From Novosphingobium sp. G106 (lineage in GTDB: Bacteria > Pseudomonadota > Alphaproteobacteria > Sphingomonadales > Sphingomonadaceae): a DNA stretch of 64,000 bases. A program made the translations under genes and the position numbers. The notes beneath the pieces are model-generated. The model had not been told where the DNA came from, did not search any database, and saw nothing but the letters and a program-made list of their open reading frames with translations. Within the stretch, counting starts at the first letter, position 1. Every line of letters begins with the position of its first letter. Positions 9,277 through 17,490 of this stretch are shown here, piece after piece. Location: NCBI RefSeq assembly GCF_019075875.1, contig NZ_JAHOOZ010000002.1, positions 124,001 through 188,000 on the forward strand, given 5' to 3'.

Positions 9277-9890
9277 TGAGTGACAAGAAACTGGTCCACA
9301 TCGTCGACGACGAGGACTCGATCCGCCGTTCGGTCAGCTTCATGCTCAAGACCTCCGGTTATCAGGTCGAGACCTGGAACTCCGGCCAGGCTTTCCTGAA
9401 GGACGTAAAGCACGCCGAGCACGGCTGCATCCTGCTCGATATTCGCATGCCCGAGATCGATGGCCTCGAGGTGCAGCGCCTCCTCGCCGAACGGGGCGTG
9501 ACGATGCCGATCGTGATCATGACGGGGCATGGAGACATTTCCATCGCGATCCGGGCGATGAAGGGCGGGGCGGTCGATTTTCTCGAAAAGCCGTTCGAAA
9601 AGGCGGCGCTACTGGGCGCGATCGAGGAATCCTTCGCGCGCATCGCGAATGCGACCTCGGCATCGGCGCGTGCGGCCGATGCGGCAACGATGCTCGCCGC
9701 GCTGACGGCGCGCGAGCGGGACGTCCTCGAAGGTCTTGCCCGGGGCTTCCCCAACAAGACCATTGCCTATGATCTCGGAATTTCGCCAAGGACCGTCGAG
9801 GTCCACCGCGCGAATCTTATGGTGAAGCTGGAAGTGCATACCCTGTCGGATGCGCTTCGAATAGCCTTCGCTGCGGGCCTGGGAAGCTAG
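9276..9890 (+). CDS. fixJ: FixJ-type response regulator
   Basis: A 204-residue two-domain regulator. The receiver has the acidic pair in VDDEDS, the phospho-Asp in ILLDIRMPEIDG near residue 53, MTGHGD, and the conserved Lys in EKPFEK. The C-terminal LuxR/NarL-type helix-turn-helix (about 140-204) includes LTARERDVLEGLARGFPNKTI and ISPRTVEVHRANLMVKL. ATG 9276 overlaps the fixL stop, so the two are translationally coupled. It is the only LuxR-type DNA-binding regulator in the window and therefore the best candidate to bind the repeated TTACGNATA motif. Confidence 0.93.
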   Translation: MSDKKLVHIVDDEDSIRRSVSFMLKTSGYQVETWNSGQAFLKDVKHAEHGCILLDIRMPEIDGLEVQRLLAERGVTMPIVIMTGHGDISIAIRAMKGGAVDFLEKPFEKAALLGAIEESFARIANATSASARAADAATMLAALTARERDVLEGLARGFPNKTIAYDLGISPRTVEVHRANLMVKLEVHTLSDALRIAFAAGLGS

Positions 9891-9898
9891 GACACTCG

Positions 9899-9915
9899 GG
9901 ACTATTACGTAGCGA
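9899..9915 (+). promoter_or_regulatory. FixJ-like motif upstream of receiver-only gene
   Basis: GGACTATTACGTAGCGA contains TACGTAG, which I recall as the core of rhizobial FixJ sites. It ends 50 nt before the next start codon. Confidence 0.55.
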
Positions 9916-9964
9916 TCTCAGTTGGCGCGCGTGTCATGTCCGTCCTGTGACAAGGATGCTTGAG

Positions 9965-10408
9965 ATGGACATGAGCGTTGATGTACGCATGCCGGCAGGG
10001 CCGAAGGTCATGCTGCTGGAGGATGACAACGGGGTAAGGCGTTCGCTTCAGATGCTGCTCCAGGGGCGGGGCTTCGCCGTGAAGGCCTATGCCAGCGCCT
10101 CCGCACTCCTTTCCGATCCGCAGCTCGCCGGGATCGATTGCCTAGTCGCCGACTATCGTCTCGGCGCCTCGGACGGTGTTGCAGTCTTGGAAGCCCTCCG
10201 CTCCGGGGGATGGAACGGCCCGGCGATTTTGATGACCGCGTTCGGCACAGAAGAACTTCGCGCCCGCGCCATATCGGCCGGCTACAGCGAGATCTTCGAA
10301 AAGCCCCTCAAGGATCATGTGCTGGTCGCTGCACTGCAGCGGCTGACGTCCTCGGATGGCGCTTCCATCGGGCTGTTGCCCGCCCCGGGCACGCTGCGGT
10401 CTAAGTAG
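9965..10408 (+). CDS. Receiver-only response regulator
   Basis: A 147-residue single receiver domain. Visible landmarks are LLEDDNGVRRSLQMLL (acidic pair), LVADYRLGASDG (phospho-Asp near residue 57), ILMTAFG and EKPLKDH (conserved Lys). No output domain follows. Such proteins act as phosphate sinks or relays, and one next to fixLJ could tune that pathway as FixT-like feedback does, though it is not a FixT homologue by sequence. ATG 9965 follows an AAGGA site; an in-frame GTG at 9947 is possible. A dead paralogue of this gene lies at 43838-44215. Confidence 0.8.
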   Translation: MDMSVDVRMPAGPKVMLLEDDNGVRRSLQMLLQGRGFAVKAYASASALLSDPQLAGIDCLVADYRLGASDGVAVLEALRSGGWNGPAILMTAFGTEELRARAISAGYSEIFEKPLKDHVLVAALQRLTSSDGASIGLLPAPGTLRSK

Positions 10409-10421
10409 CATTCCCAATACA
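10405..10421 (+). promoter_or_regulatory. FixJ-like motif upstream of first universal stress gene
   Basis: GTAGCATTCCCAATACA is a variant of the shared motif (TTCCCAATA). It overlaps the stop codon of the preceding gene and ends 51 nt before the next start. Confidence 0.4.
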
Positions 10422-10471
10422 GGCCGCGCCGGGGCGCACCTAGTTTCGGGCCAGGAAGCTGGAGGTGACTT

Positions 10472-11275
10472 ATGAAGAATGTTCTTTTGCTGGTGCATGA
10501 CGATGAGGGCCAGGAGGCGCGGTTCCAGTCGGCTCTCGACCTCACCCGGGCCCTGGGCGGCCATCTCACTTGTGTCGACGTCTCCGTTCTGCCGATTCCG
10601 GTGGCCGGCGACTATTACGGCGGCGGTGCAGGCACGGGCCTGCTTCTCGAAGTCGAGCGCGACCGCGAGCACGCGAACAAGACGCGAGTCGAGGAGCGGC
10701 TGCGCGAGGAAGGCCTTCCCTGGACCTGGATCGACATCACGGAAAGTCTGTCCGCAGGCGTGCTCGAAGCCGCGGACATGTCAGACATCATCGTCCTCAA
10801 CCGGAAGCTCGACAGTTCCCGCTCGCCGAACATGCGCGACGTCACGAGCGAGGTCGTGATGCATGCGAGAAAGCCGGTGGTCGCGGTGCCCGACAGCGCG
10901 CGGCGGTTCGATCTCGACAGGGCGCTGATCGCCTGGGACGGCCAGGCATGCTGCGCCGAAACCGTGAGGGCCTGTATTCCGCTGCTCTCTCTGGCCAAGG
11001 AAGTCGAGATATTCATGGTTCGCGACGGCGCGGAAAACATCGAGCCGGCCGAGGCCGCCGCCTACCTGTCGCGTCACAATATCCACGCCGAAGTGCGGAT
11101 CGTGACGGACGGGCTCACGCCGGCCGACGAAATCATCACCGACGAGATGACCCGTTTCCGCGCCGACTATGTGATCATGGGCGCCTACGGCCACGGGCGA
11201 CTTCTAGAAGCCTTCGGCGGCGTAACGAAGCGCCTGCTCGCCGCGAGCCCCATCCCGCTCGTTCTCGGACACTGA
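10472..11275 (+). CDS. Tandem universal stress protein
   Basis: A 267-residue protein made of two UspA-like halves. The first half opens MKNVLLLVHDDE; the second opens DRALIAWDGQACC and ends with the ATP-binding signature MGAYGHGRLLEAFGGVTKRLLAASPIPLVLGH. Such proteins bind adenine nucleotides and support survival under low oxygen or energy stress. A strong GGAGG ribosome site precedes ATG 10472. With the second Usp gene at 13697 it forms a pair under similar promoter motifs, as often seen for Usp genes in oxygen-limitation regulons. Confidence 0.88.
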   Translation: MKNVLLLVHDDEGQEARFQSALDLTRALGGHLTCVDVSVLPIPVAGDYYGGGAGTGLLLEVERDREHANKTRVEERLREEGLPWTWIDITESLSAGVLEAADMSDIIVLNRKLDSSRSPNMRDVTSEVVMHARKPVVAVPDSARRFDLDRALIAWDGQACCAETVRACIPLLSLAKEVEIFMVRDGAENIEPAEAAAYLSRHNIHAEVRIVTDGLTPADEIITDEMTRFRADYVIMGAYGHGRLLEAFGGVTKRLLAASPIPLVLGH

Positions 11276-11280
11276 GGCAG

Positions 11281-11320
11281 TCCGGCGGCAAGGCGGCCGG
11301 AAGGCCCCCTTGCCGCCGGA
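11281..11320. terminator. Hairpin between convergent usp and quinone reductase genes
   Basis: A perfect 13-bp stem (TCCGGCGGCAAGG and its complement, 11308-11320) with a GC-rich 14-nt loop lies between the two convergent genes. There is no T-run. It probably ends transcripts from both sides. Confidence 0.6.
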
Positions 11321-11361
11321 AGGTCCCTGGATACCAGCGGGGCGCCGCGCCAAGATCGGAT

Positions 11362-11940
11362 TCAGATGGCTTCCAGAGCCAGTGCCGCCACCCGCCTGAG
11401 CCACTTCTTCCGGTGTTCGTCGCTTTTCTCGACATTGCCGACGATCGAGTGACGCACAGGAGAAAACCCCACGAACCCGAGGACGTTGCGCTCCAAGCTT
11501 TTGAGGCTGTGCGCGCGGTAGACGAGCCGATAGAACAGATCGGGCATTCCCATCGTCACGATGATGCGCGCCGATCTTCCTGCAAGAAGCCTGGAGGGTC
11601 CGGTCCCACCGGACCGCGCGATCGCGAATCCCGGTCGGGCAACCTGTTCCAGGAAACCCTTGAGCAAGGCAGGAACGTCGCCAAGCCACAAGGGATAGGC
11701 AAGCACGACGTGGTCGGCCCAGATCAGGTCCTCCTGTGCGCGCCGAATAGTGGCGCACGGCGGTCCATCTTCCCATTCCCGCGCCGAGCGCAGGAGCGGA
11801 AAGTCCATTTGCGCGACATCCACGCGCCGGACCTCGTGCCCGGCTTCGAGCGCGGAGGAGGCATAGGCTTTGGCCAAGGCGTGGACGAAGCGCTCCGGAG
11901 CCGGATCTGGATGGCCGTCGATGATCGCGATCCGCGTCAC
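11362..11940 (-). CDS. Flavodoxin-fold NAD(P)H:quinone oxidoreductase
   Basis: A 192-residue flavodoxin-like protein of the MdaB/KefF/NQO1 superfamily. RIAIIDGHPDPAPERFVHAL at the N-terminus forms the FMN phosphate loop. ADHVVLAYPLWLGDVPALLKGFLEQV is the typical WADHVVFQFPLWW-like active-site stretch, and VTMGMPDLFYRLVY follows. It should reduce quinones or related electrophiles by two electrons. The GTG start at 11940 overlaps the stop of the upstream gene (GTGA), so the two form an operon; an earlier in-frame ATG at 12015 would overlap that gene deeply and is rejected. Confidence 0.82.
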   Translation of the reverse strand: MTRIAIIDGHPDPAPERFVHALAKAYASSALEAGHEVRRVDVAQMDFPLLRSAREWEDGPPCATIRRAQEDLIWADHVVLAYPLWLGDVPALLKGFLEQVARPGFAIARSGGTGPSRLLAGRSARIIVTMGMPDLFYRLVYRAHSLKSLERNVLGFVGFSPVRHSIVGNVEKSDEHRKKWLRRVAALALEAI

Positions 11941-12341
11941 GATCCCTTCGTTCCTCCGAAGCTCCCCGACGGCGCATCGGCAAGCGCCAGAGACGTTACG
12001 ACCCGCAAAGGCCACAGGACGCCGTCCGTGTCGGCGACCGTAATGTATTCGCCGACCTTCAAGCTATGATTCTCGAGGTGGAACAGCGTCTCGTCGTCGT
12101 CGGGACCGCGCTCGTAGGACAACGCCCACCCCGCAGGAGTTCGCACGACGTAGCCGTTTCTCGGATGATCCTCGCCCCAGTGTTTGCGCACGGTCGCCTG
12201 CCCGCGCTGGTGGCCCAGTTCGGTTTCGTCGATCATTCCATCCTCCGACAGCGGGAGGTGCAGGATATAGATGTGGCGGGACGATCCTTCCGGATGGTCC
12301 TCGGTTCGGGCCAGTTCGAGGCGAATGGTCTTCCATGTCAT
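11937..12341 (-). CDS. Conserved hypothetical protein
   Basis: A 134-residue soluble protein that I do not recognise. It starts MTWKTIRLELARTEDHPEGSSRHIYILHLPLSEDG and has a central HPRNGYVVRTPAGWALSYERGPDDDETLFHLENHSLKVGEYITV, which looks like a small beta-rich domain. It has no signal peptide, membrane segment or cysteine motif. It is the first gene of a two-gene unit with the quinone reductase, joined by a 4-base overlap. Acidic and basic residues alternate as in real proteins, and coding in this frame is uninterrupted. Function unknown. Confidence 0.7.
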   Translation of the reverse strand: MTWKTIRLELARTEDHPEGSSRHIYILHLPLSEDGMIDETELGHQRGQATVRKHWGEDHPRNGYVVRTPAGWALSYERGPDDDETLFHLENHSLKVGEYITVADTDGVLWPLRVVTSLALADAPSGSFGGTKGS

Positions 12342-12379
12342 GCCGGAAGATTGCCCAGCTGGATTGGCGCGCCCAATAC

Positions 12380-12396
12380 GGGATGTTCCTAATAGG
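12380..12396 (+). promoter_or_regulatory. FixJ-like motif upstream of L,D-transpeptidase
   Basis: GGGATGTTCCTAATAGG matches the TTCCTAATA variant. It ends 67 nt before the transpeptidase start. The minus-strand gene at 12341 starts 39 nt away on the other side, so it could serve either direction. Confidence 0.4.
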
Positions 12397-12462
12397 CTCG
12401 CAGCGCCGACGTCCTAGTTCTCGCCCTCGGCCGTGCCTGACGCGGCCCGGAGTGGGGGCCTC

Positions 12463-13620
12463 ATGTCACGCATCGTCTTGCCGATATTCCTGATTTTGCT
12501 GTGCGGCGTCTCGTCGCCGGCACGGTCAGCGGAACCGTGGCCTCGCACGGATGCGGCGGAACTCCTCGCGGTGATCGAGGCCATCGGCAGCGATGGCCTC
12601 GATCCCGCCGACTACGATATGCGCGCGCTTCAGGATGCCATTTCCAGAGGCGGCGAAAGCGACTGGAGCGAGCGCGCGTCGGCGGCCTTTCTTCGCCTGG
12701 CAGGCGACCTCGGCAATGGCCACCTGCGCGATCGCAGCACGGTCGCCTGGCACATTGACGGTCCGGCGCTTGGCGATCCCGCAGCACGGGGCCTGCTGGC
12801 GCGGGCTCTTGCGACCCACGAGGTTCGCCAGACGCTGATGAGCCTCGTTCCCCAGCACCGGCAGTACAGGCTGCTCAAGGCAGCGCTTGCGACCACGCCG
12901 CCACGTGACAAGGCAGGAATAGAGCGGCTGCGCGCCAATCTCGAGCGCTGGCGCTGGATGCCACGCGACCTCGGCACCCGATACCTGCTGGTCAACGTTC
13001 CGGCATTCACGGTCAGTCTGGTCGACCAAGGCCGCGTGATCGAGCGGCGCCGGGTCATCGTCGGAAAGCGCTCGACCCCCACACCGCAGTTCGCCGCAAA
13101 GGCTTCCGGCGTCGTCTTCAACCCCTGGTGGCAGGTACCCGAAAGCATCGTGCGCGAGAGCGTCGGCGCGCTCCTGCGAAACCATCCGGCTCAGGCGCAG
13201 GCGAGGGGGTACGTCATGGCCGGCGGGCGATACCGCCAGGCTCCCGGGCCTGACAATGCCTTGGGCCAAGTCAAACTCGTCATGCCCAATCCCTACAGTG
13301 TCTACCTGCACGACACGCCGAGCAAGCCGCTCTTCGACCAGGATGTGCGAGCGTTCAGCCACGGTTGCATCCGGGTGCAGGACGCGGCCGGCCTCGCGGC
13401 GTCACTCCTTGGCGGAGTTGGCAGGCGCGAGATCGACCAGGCTATCGCTGAGGGCCGCACCGTGCAATCCAACCTTGCGAGCCCGCTTCCGATCTATGTG
13501 GCCTACTTCACCGCCGCGATCGAGGACAACGGCGACTTAGCGACCTTCCCCGACATCTATGGGCGGGATGGTCCGGTCGTGGCCTCGCTCGTGGACCGCG
13601 AACTCGACGAAGTACCCTGA
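12463..13620 (+). CDS. L,D-transpeptidase (YkuD family, YcbB-like)
   Basis: A 385-residue exported protein. MSRIVLPIFLILLCGVSSPARSA is a signal peptide with likely cleavage after residue 22. After an alpha-helical region the catalytic domain has VNVPAFTVSLVDQGRV, then YLHDTPSKPLF, and the active-site motif SHGCIRV with the nucleophile Cys at residue 302. Large YcbB-type enzymes make 3-3 cross-links in peptidoglycan and protect the envelope under stress. This one is shorter than the E. coli enzyme (about 615 aa), having lost part of the N-terminal region. Start ATG 12463 is chosen because the signal peptide begins there. Confidence 0.87.
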   Translation: MSRIVLPIFLILLCGVSSPARSAEPWPRTDAAELLAVIEAIGSDGLDPADYDMRALQDAISRGGESDWSERASAAFLRLAGDLGNGHLRDRSTVAWHIDGPALGDPAARGLLARALATHEVRQTLMSLVPQHRQYRLLKAALATTPPRDKAGIERLRANLERWRWMPRDLGTRYLLVNVPAFTVSLVDQGRVIERRRVIVGKRSTPTPQFAAKASGVVFNPWWQVPESIVRESVGALLRNHPAQAQARGYVMAGGRYRQAPGPDNALGQVKLVMPNPYSVYLHDTPSKPLFDQDVRAFSHGCIRVQDAAGLAASLLGGVGRREIDQAIAEGRTVQSNLASPLPIYVAYFTAAIEDNGDLATFPDIYGRDGPVVASLVDRELDEVP

Positions 13621-13625
13621 CCATC

Positions 13626-13642
13626 CGGAATATTCCTAAGTG
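13626..13642 (+). promoter_or_regulatory. FixJ-like motif upstream of second universal stress gene
   Basis: CGGAATATTCCTAAGTG fits the TTCCTAA variant of the shared motif. It ends 55 nt before ATG 13697. Confidence 0.4.
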
Positions 13643-13696
13643 ACTGGGCCGCGGCGGCGCGAGAAGAAGCCCGATCGTCTCCTGGAAAGGCCCGCT

Positions 13697-14509
13697 ATGA
13701 AATCGGTTTTGCTGCATGTCGGGGATGACCCCGCGATGGACGCCAGGCTTCGCGCGGCCGTGTCGGTGGCGCGATTGTTCGGCGCCAGCCTGAGCTGCTA
13801 TCAAGCCGCGCCCGCCGCCAATCTCATCGCGCAACAGAGCTACTTCGGCCTCTGGCCGGCTTCGCCGCGTCAGCGTCTCGGAGAGCTTCACTGGCAGGCA
13901 GAGCAGCGCCGCGCGCTGGTCAGGAAGCAGCTCGAGGCGTCGGGGTTCATGCCGTCATGGCTGGACCGCCAATGTGACGCCACGCTTGCGCTTGTCGACC
14001 TGGGGCAACTGGTCGATCTCGTGGTGGTCGGACTTACGAATGGGCCCGGCGGCCATGAGATGAGATCGCTCGTCGCCGATGTGGCAACGGCCATACCGTC
14101 GGCGGTACTGGCGATCCCGGAGGGGACGGGCGACTTCGACTGCGCGGGAGCGGCTGTCGTCGCCTGGGATGGTTCGCCGGCGGCATCCCACGCCCTGCGG
14201 GCGTCAAGACCGCTGCTGCAAAAGGCGCGGTCCGTCGAAGTGGTAACCGTGATTCGCGATGGCATTCGTGTCTCGGCCGAGCGGCCGACAGCCTATCTGG
14301 TGGCACACGGCGTGATCCCTTTCACGAGCGAATGGCAGGCCGATGGACACGGTGTCAGCGATGTCCTGCAGAGCATCGTTGCAAGTATCGAGGGGGACTA
14401 CCTGGTCCTCGGCGCCTATGGGCATGCCCGGCTGCGCGAGGCAGCATTCGGCGGCGTGACACGCGAACTGCTCGAAGCTGCATCGTTTCCCATGCTGTTC
14501 GCGCATTAA
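13697..14509 (+). CDS. Universal stress protein
   Basis: A 270-residue protein related to the one at 10472. The opening MKSVLLHVGDDPAMDARL and the closing LGAYGHARLREAAFGGVTRELLEAASFPMLFAH are the Usp landmarks; the middle contains a second domain start (AAVVAWDGSPAASHALRAS). GGAAAGG is the ribosome site. The upstream in-frame region to 13640 lacks Usp character. The stop is 9 nt before the MgtC-like gene, so the two are probably cotranscribed. Confidence 0.85.
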   Translation: MKSVLLHVGDDPAMDARLRAAVSVARLFGASLSCYQAAPAANLIAQQSYFGLWPASPRQRLGELHWQAEQRRALVRKQLEASGFMPSWLDRQCDATLALVDLGQLVDLVVVGLTNGPGGHEMRSLVADVATAIPSAVLAIPEGTGDFDCAGAAVVAWDGSPAASHALRASRPLLQKARSVEVVTVIRDGIRVSAERPTAYLVAHGVIPFTSEWQADGHGVSDVLQSIVASIEGDYLVLGAYGHARLREAAFGGVTRELLEAASFPMLFAH

Positions 14510-14518
14510 GCGGCCGCA

Positions 14519-15820
14519 ATGGAGCCATTCGCAAGTTCCGTTGCTGGCTTGCCGAGCGGGGCTTCCGTCATGGACATCGCGGCCAGTGCGCGCGGGCTCG
14601 CTCTCGCGACCGCGATCGGCCTTCTGATCGGAGCAGAGCGCGGCTGGCGCATGCGCCACGAGGAGCCGGGCACCCGGGTCGCCGGAGTGCGCACTTTTGC
14701 GCTCCTGGGTCTTCTCGGCGGCCTCGCCACGATCGCTTCGGCCCATGGCCTCGGCGCGCTCGCTTTCCTCGTCCTTCTGGGGGCGATTGCCATGCTGCTC
14801 ATCGGCTATCACAGCGAGATGCGCTCCGCCGCGCATCTGAGCGCCACTTCGGCCATCGCCGGCGTCACCACGATACTGCTCGGGGGATTGGCGGCAGCCG
14901 GCTACATGGCCCTGGCCTGCGTCGGTGCTGGCGCGGCGGTAGCCCTCTTGGCGTCGCGCGAGGCCTTGCACGGCGCGATCGGCCGCACGAGCCAGGCGGA
15001 AATGACCGCGCTTCTCCGGCTGGCGCTCGTCACGTTCCTCATTCTTCCGATCCTGCCCGACGCGGACATCGGACCGTGGGGCGGGATCAATCCGCGCCGG
15101 ATATGGTTCGTGGTCGTCGTAGTCGGGGCCATTTCCTTCGGCGGATATGTCCTGGCCCGCTGGCAGGGCGGACGGCGTGGGCCCCTCATGGCCGCCTTGG
15201 TCGGTGCGCTCGTATCCTCGACCGCCGTCACTATCGAGGCGGCACGGCGAATCCGGGAAAGCGGAACCAGTCCGGCCGACGACGGCGCGGTCTCGCTCGC
15301 CTCGACGATCATGCTCGTTCGCGTGATCGTATTGACCCTTGCCATCGCTCCCGCAGTTGCGGGGGATCTCCTGCGCTTGCTCGGTCCAGCGCTTGCAGTG
15401 TCCCTGGTCGTCCTTGCTCTCAGCCTGAAGCGGGCGCTTGCCGGCGCTGGGGAACGTGAGACCGTTGCGCGGCCCCCGAGCCTGGCCCTGGCCTTTCTCT
15501 TTGCCGGGCTCGTCGCGGCGCTGTCCTTCGGCGCGCGCTGGGCCGGGCAACGCTATGGCAGCGAAAGCGGAGCACTCGTCATAGCTCTTGGCGGGATGGT
15601 CGACGTCGACAGCTCGGTTGCGGCTGTCGGGGCGCTTCCGGCGGGCACGCTCGCGCAGCCGCTCGCCGCCTTGGCCATCGTCGGCCCCGTCCTGTTCAAT
15701 ACCCTGCTGAAGCTGGGCGTCGTGCTGGCAGTGGCGGGACGGCGGGCCGGCCTGGCTGCGGCCAGTCTGGCCGTCACCGCGCTTGCCATTTTTGCCGGAG
15801 TGGGATGGGTATGGTTCTAG
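14519..15820 (+). CDS. MgtC/DUF4010 family membrane protein
   Basis: A 433-residue integral membrane protein with about 12 hydrophobic segments. The N-terminal half has the MgtC/SapB signature: LATAIGLLIGAERGWRMRHEEPGTRVAGVRTFALLGLLGG. The C-terminal half is the DUF4010-like part (LVGALVSSTAVTIEAARRIRE, LGGMVDVDSSVAAVGAL). Members are linked to magnesium homeostasis or membrane-potential stress, but the transported substrate is not known. It directly follows a universal stress gene and probably shares its transcript. Confidence 0.8.
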   Translation: MEPFASSVAGLPSGASVMDIAASARGLALATAIGLLIGAERGWRMRHEEPGTRVAGVRTFALLGLLGGLATIASAHGLGALAFLVLLGAIAMLLIGYHSEMRSAAHLSATSAIAGVTTILLGGLAAAGYMALACVGAGAAVALLASREALHGAIGRTSQAEMTALLRLALVTFLILPILPDADIGPWGGINPRRIWFVVVVVGAISFGGYVLARWQGGRRGPLMAALVGALVSSTAVTIEAARRIRESGTSPADDGAVSLASTIMLVRVIVLTLAIAPAVAGDLLRLLGPALAVSLVVLALSLKRALAGAGERETVARPPSLALAFLFAGLVAALSFGARWAGQRYGSESGALVIALGGMVDVDSSVAAVGALPAGTLAQPLAALAIVGPVLFNTLLKLGVVLAVAGRRAGLAAASLAVTALAIFAGVGWVWF

Positions 15821-15868
15821 CGAGCGTAACAGAAGCGCCGGGACGAATGGAGAGAAGGCGCTCTCGTT

Positions 15869-17452
15869 TCAGGCTTTTCTGCGCTCGCGGAATTCAGCCA
15901 TGCCATCAATGACTTCGCGCATCAGCTTGATCGCTTCCGCTCGCTTTTCGGCGGATTCGATCCGCTGGAGCTCGCGCTTCAGATTGGCGCTGAAGTCCGC
16001 GTAAGCGTTCTGCCAATCCTTGGCGAGCACGGACCTCAGCTCCGCCTTGCCGGAGCAGAGGCGCCGTGCCGGCGCTCCGGCGCACAGCTCGAAGGTTTCG
16101 CCGATCTCGAATGCGACCACGCTTGGATAGGTCTTCGCCATCTCTTGGCGCAGCGCGTCAATCGCGCCTGCCTCGCCGTGGTCGAGGAACAGGGTGCCCG
16201 CGATCGGCGAGCGCTTCCTGATCCAATCCATGAGCTCGCTGCGATCGGCATGCGCCGAATAGCTATCGATCCGCCGTATCTGAGCGCGAACCGCAACGTC
16301 GCGCCCTGAAATCCGCACGCGCTCCGCGCCGTCGACGATGGCCCGGCCCAGGCTGCCCTGCGACTGGAAACCGACGAAGAGGACCGTCGAATCGCGCCGG
16401 GGGAGATTGTGAAGGAGATGGTGGCGGATCCGTCCAGCCTCGCACATGCCGGAGGCGGCGAGGATCACGGCTCCCGACACGGTGTTGAGGTGCATCGATT
16501 CCAGCGTGCTTTCGACGAAATGGAACGAGGGATGCTTGAATATCTCCGCGCCGCCGAGGTCCTCAAGCTCGCCGCGATGACGCCAGAAAACTTCGGTGGC
16601 CCTGCTTGCGAGGGGGGAGTCGATGAAAACCGAGATCCCGCGAAGCTTGCCCGTGTTGATAAGCATGGCGAGATCGAGGAGTAGTTCCTGCGTGCGCTCG
16701 AGCGCGAACACGGGAATGACCAGATTTCCGCCGCGTCCTAGCGCTGCGGATACTTCCGCCTCGAGAAGATCGCGCCGCTGCGGGATCGTGACCGTGTCCC
16801 TGTCGCGATCACCGTAGGTGCTTTCGCAGATGACATGATCGAAGCCCGAAGGCGCGGAGGGGTCCGGATGAAAGCTCTTGTTTTCAGGGCCCAGGTCGCC
16901 GGAGAAGAGCGTGCGCACGTCGCCCGCGCTGATCTCTATGGAAACGGCACCGAGGATGTGGCCGGCGTTCCAGAACTGGGCGGATATGCCAGGGCAGGGC
17001 GTGAACGGCTTGCCGAGCTCGACAGTCTGGATGAGCTTGAGGACGCGCGAGGCATCCTCCACGGTGTAGATCGGCTCGATGCCGTTCTCGTCGGCGCGGT
17101 CTGCGCGGCGGTTACGCCTCTCCACGTCCTGTTCCTGGATCCGCGCGGCATCGGGCAGCATGACTGCGAGGAGGTCGCTCGTGGGCCGGGTGCACCATAT
17201 TGGTCCGTCGTAACCTTCCGCGATCAGGCGAGGCAGGAGTCCGCTATGGTCGATATGGGCGTGGGTCACGAGCACTGCGGCGATCTGCTTGGGATCGAAA
17301 TCCCACGGCGCGCGATTGAGGGCCTCGAGGCTGCGAGAGCCCTGGAACAGGCCGCAGTCGACCAGGATTCTCCGGCCGCCAAAGGCATATTCGAAGCAGG
17401 AGCCCGTGACGGTCTGCGCCGCGCCGTGGATCGTAAGAGTGGGAGCGGTCAT
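15869..17452 (-). CDS. Beta-CASP metallo-beta-lactamase-fold ribonuclease-like protein
   Basis: A 527-residue protein. The metallo-beta-lactamase core shows THAHIDHSG (His64, His66, Asp68, His69), a later metal ligand in NAGHILGAVSIEI, and FSGDLG. The beta-CASP part has CESTYGDRDR, VIPVFALERTQELLLDL and a C-terminal SYSAHADRSELMDWI. Family members (YsgA/CPSF73-like) process RNA; in many bacteria such genes sit in low-oxygen clusters. ATG 17452 starts the fold exactly; the longer frame upstream runs into fnrL and is not used. It follows fnrL by 38 nt on the same strand. Confidence 0.85.
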   Translation of the reverse strand: MTAPTLTIHGAAQTVTGSCFEYAFGGRRILVDCGLFQGSRSLEALNRAPWDFDPKQIAAVLVTHAHIDHSGLLPRLIAEGYDGPIWCTRPTSDLLAVMLPDAARIQEQDVERRNRRADRADENGIEPIYTVEDASRVLKLIQTVELGKPFTPCPGISAQFWNAGHILGAVSIEISAGDVRTLFSGDLGPENKSFHPDPSAPSGFDHVICESTYGDRDRDTVTIPQRRDLLEAEVSAALGRGGNLVIPVFALERTQELLLDLAMLINTGKLRGISVFIDSPLASRATEVFWRHRGELEDLGGAEIFKHPSFHFVESTLESMHLNTVSGAVILAASGMCEAGRIRHHLLHNLPRRDSTVLFVGFQSQGSLGRAIVDGAERVRISGRDVAVRAQIRRIDSYSAHADRSELMDWIRKRSPIAGTLFLDHGEAGAIDALRQEMAKTYPSVVAFEIGETFELCAGAPARRLCSGKAELRSVLAKDWQNAYADFSANLKRELQRIESAEKRAEAIKLMREVIDGMAEFRERRKA

Positions 17453-17490
17453 CTCGTCTCCAATGTCGTGTCTGAGGTGAATTGGCCGGC

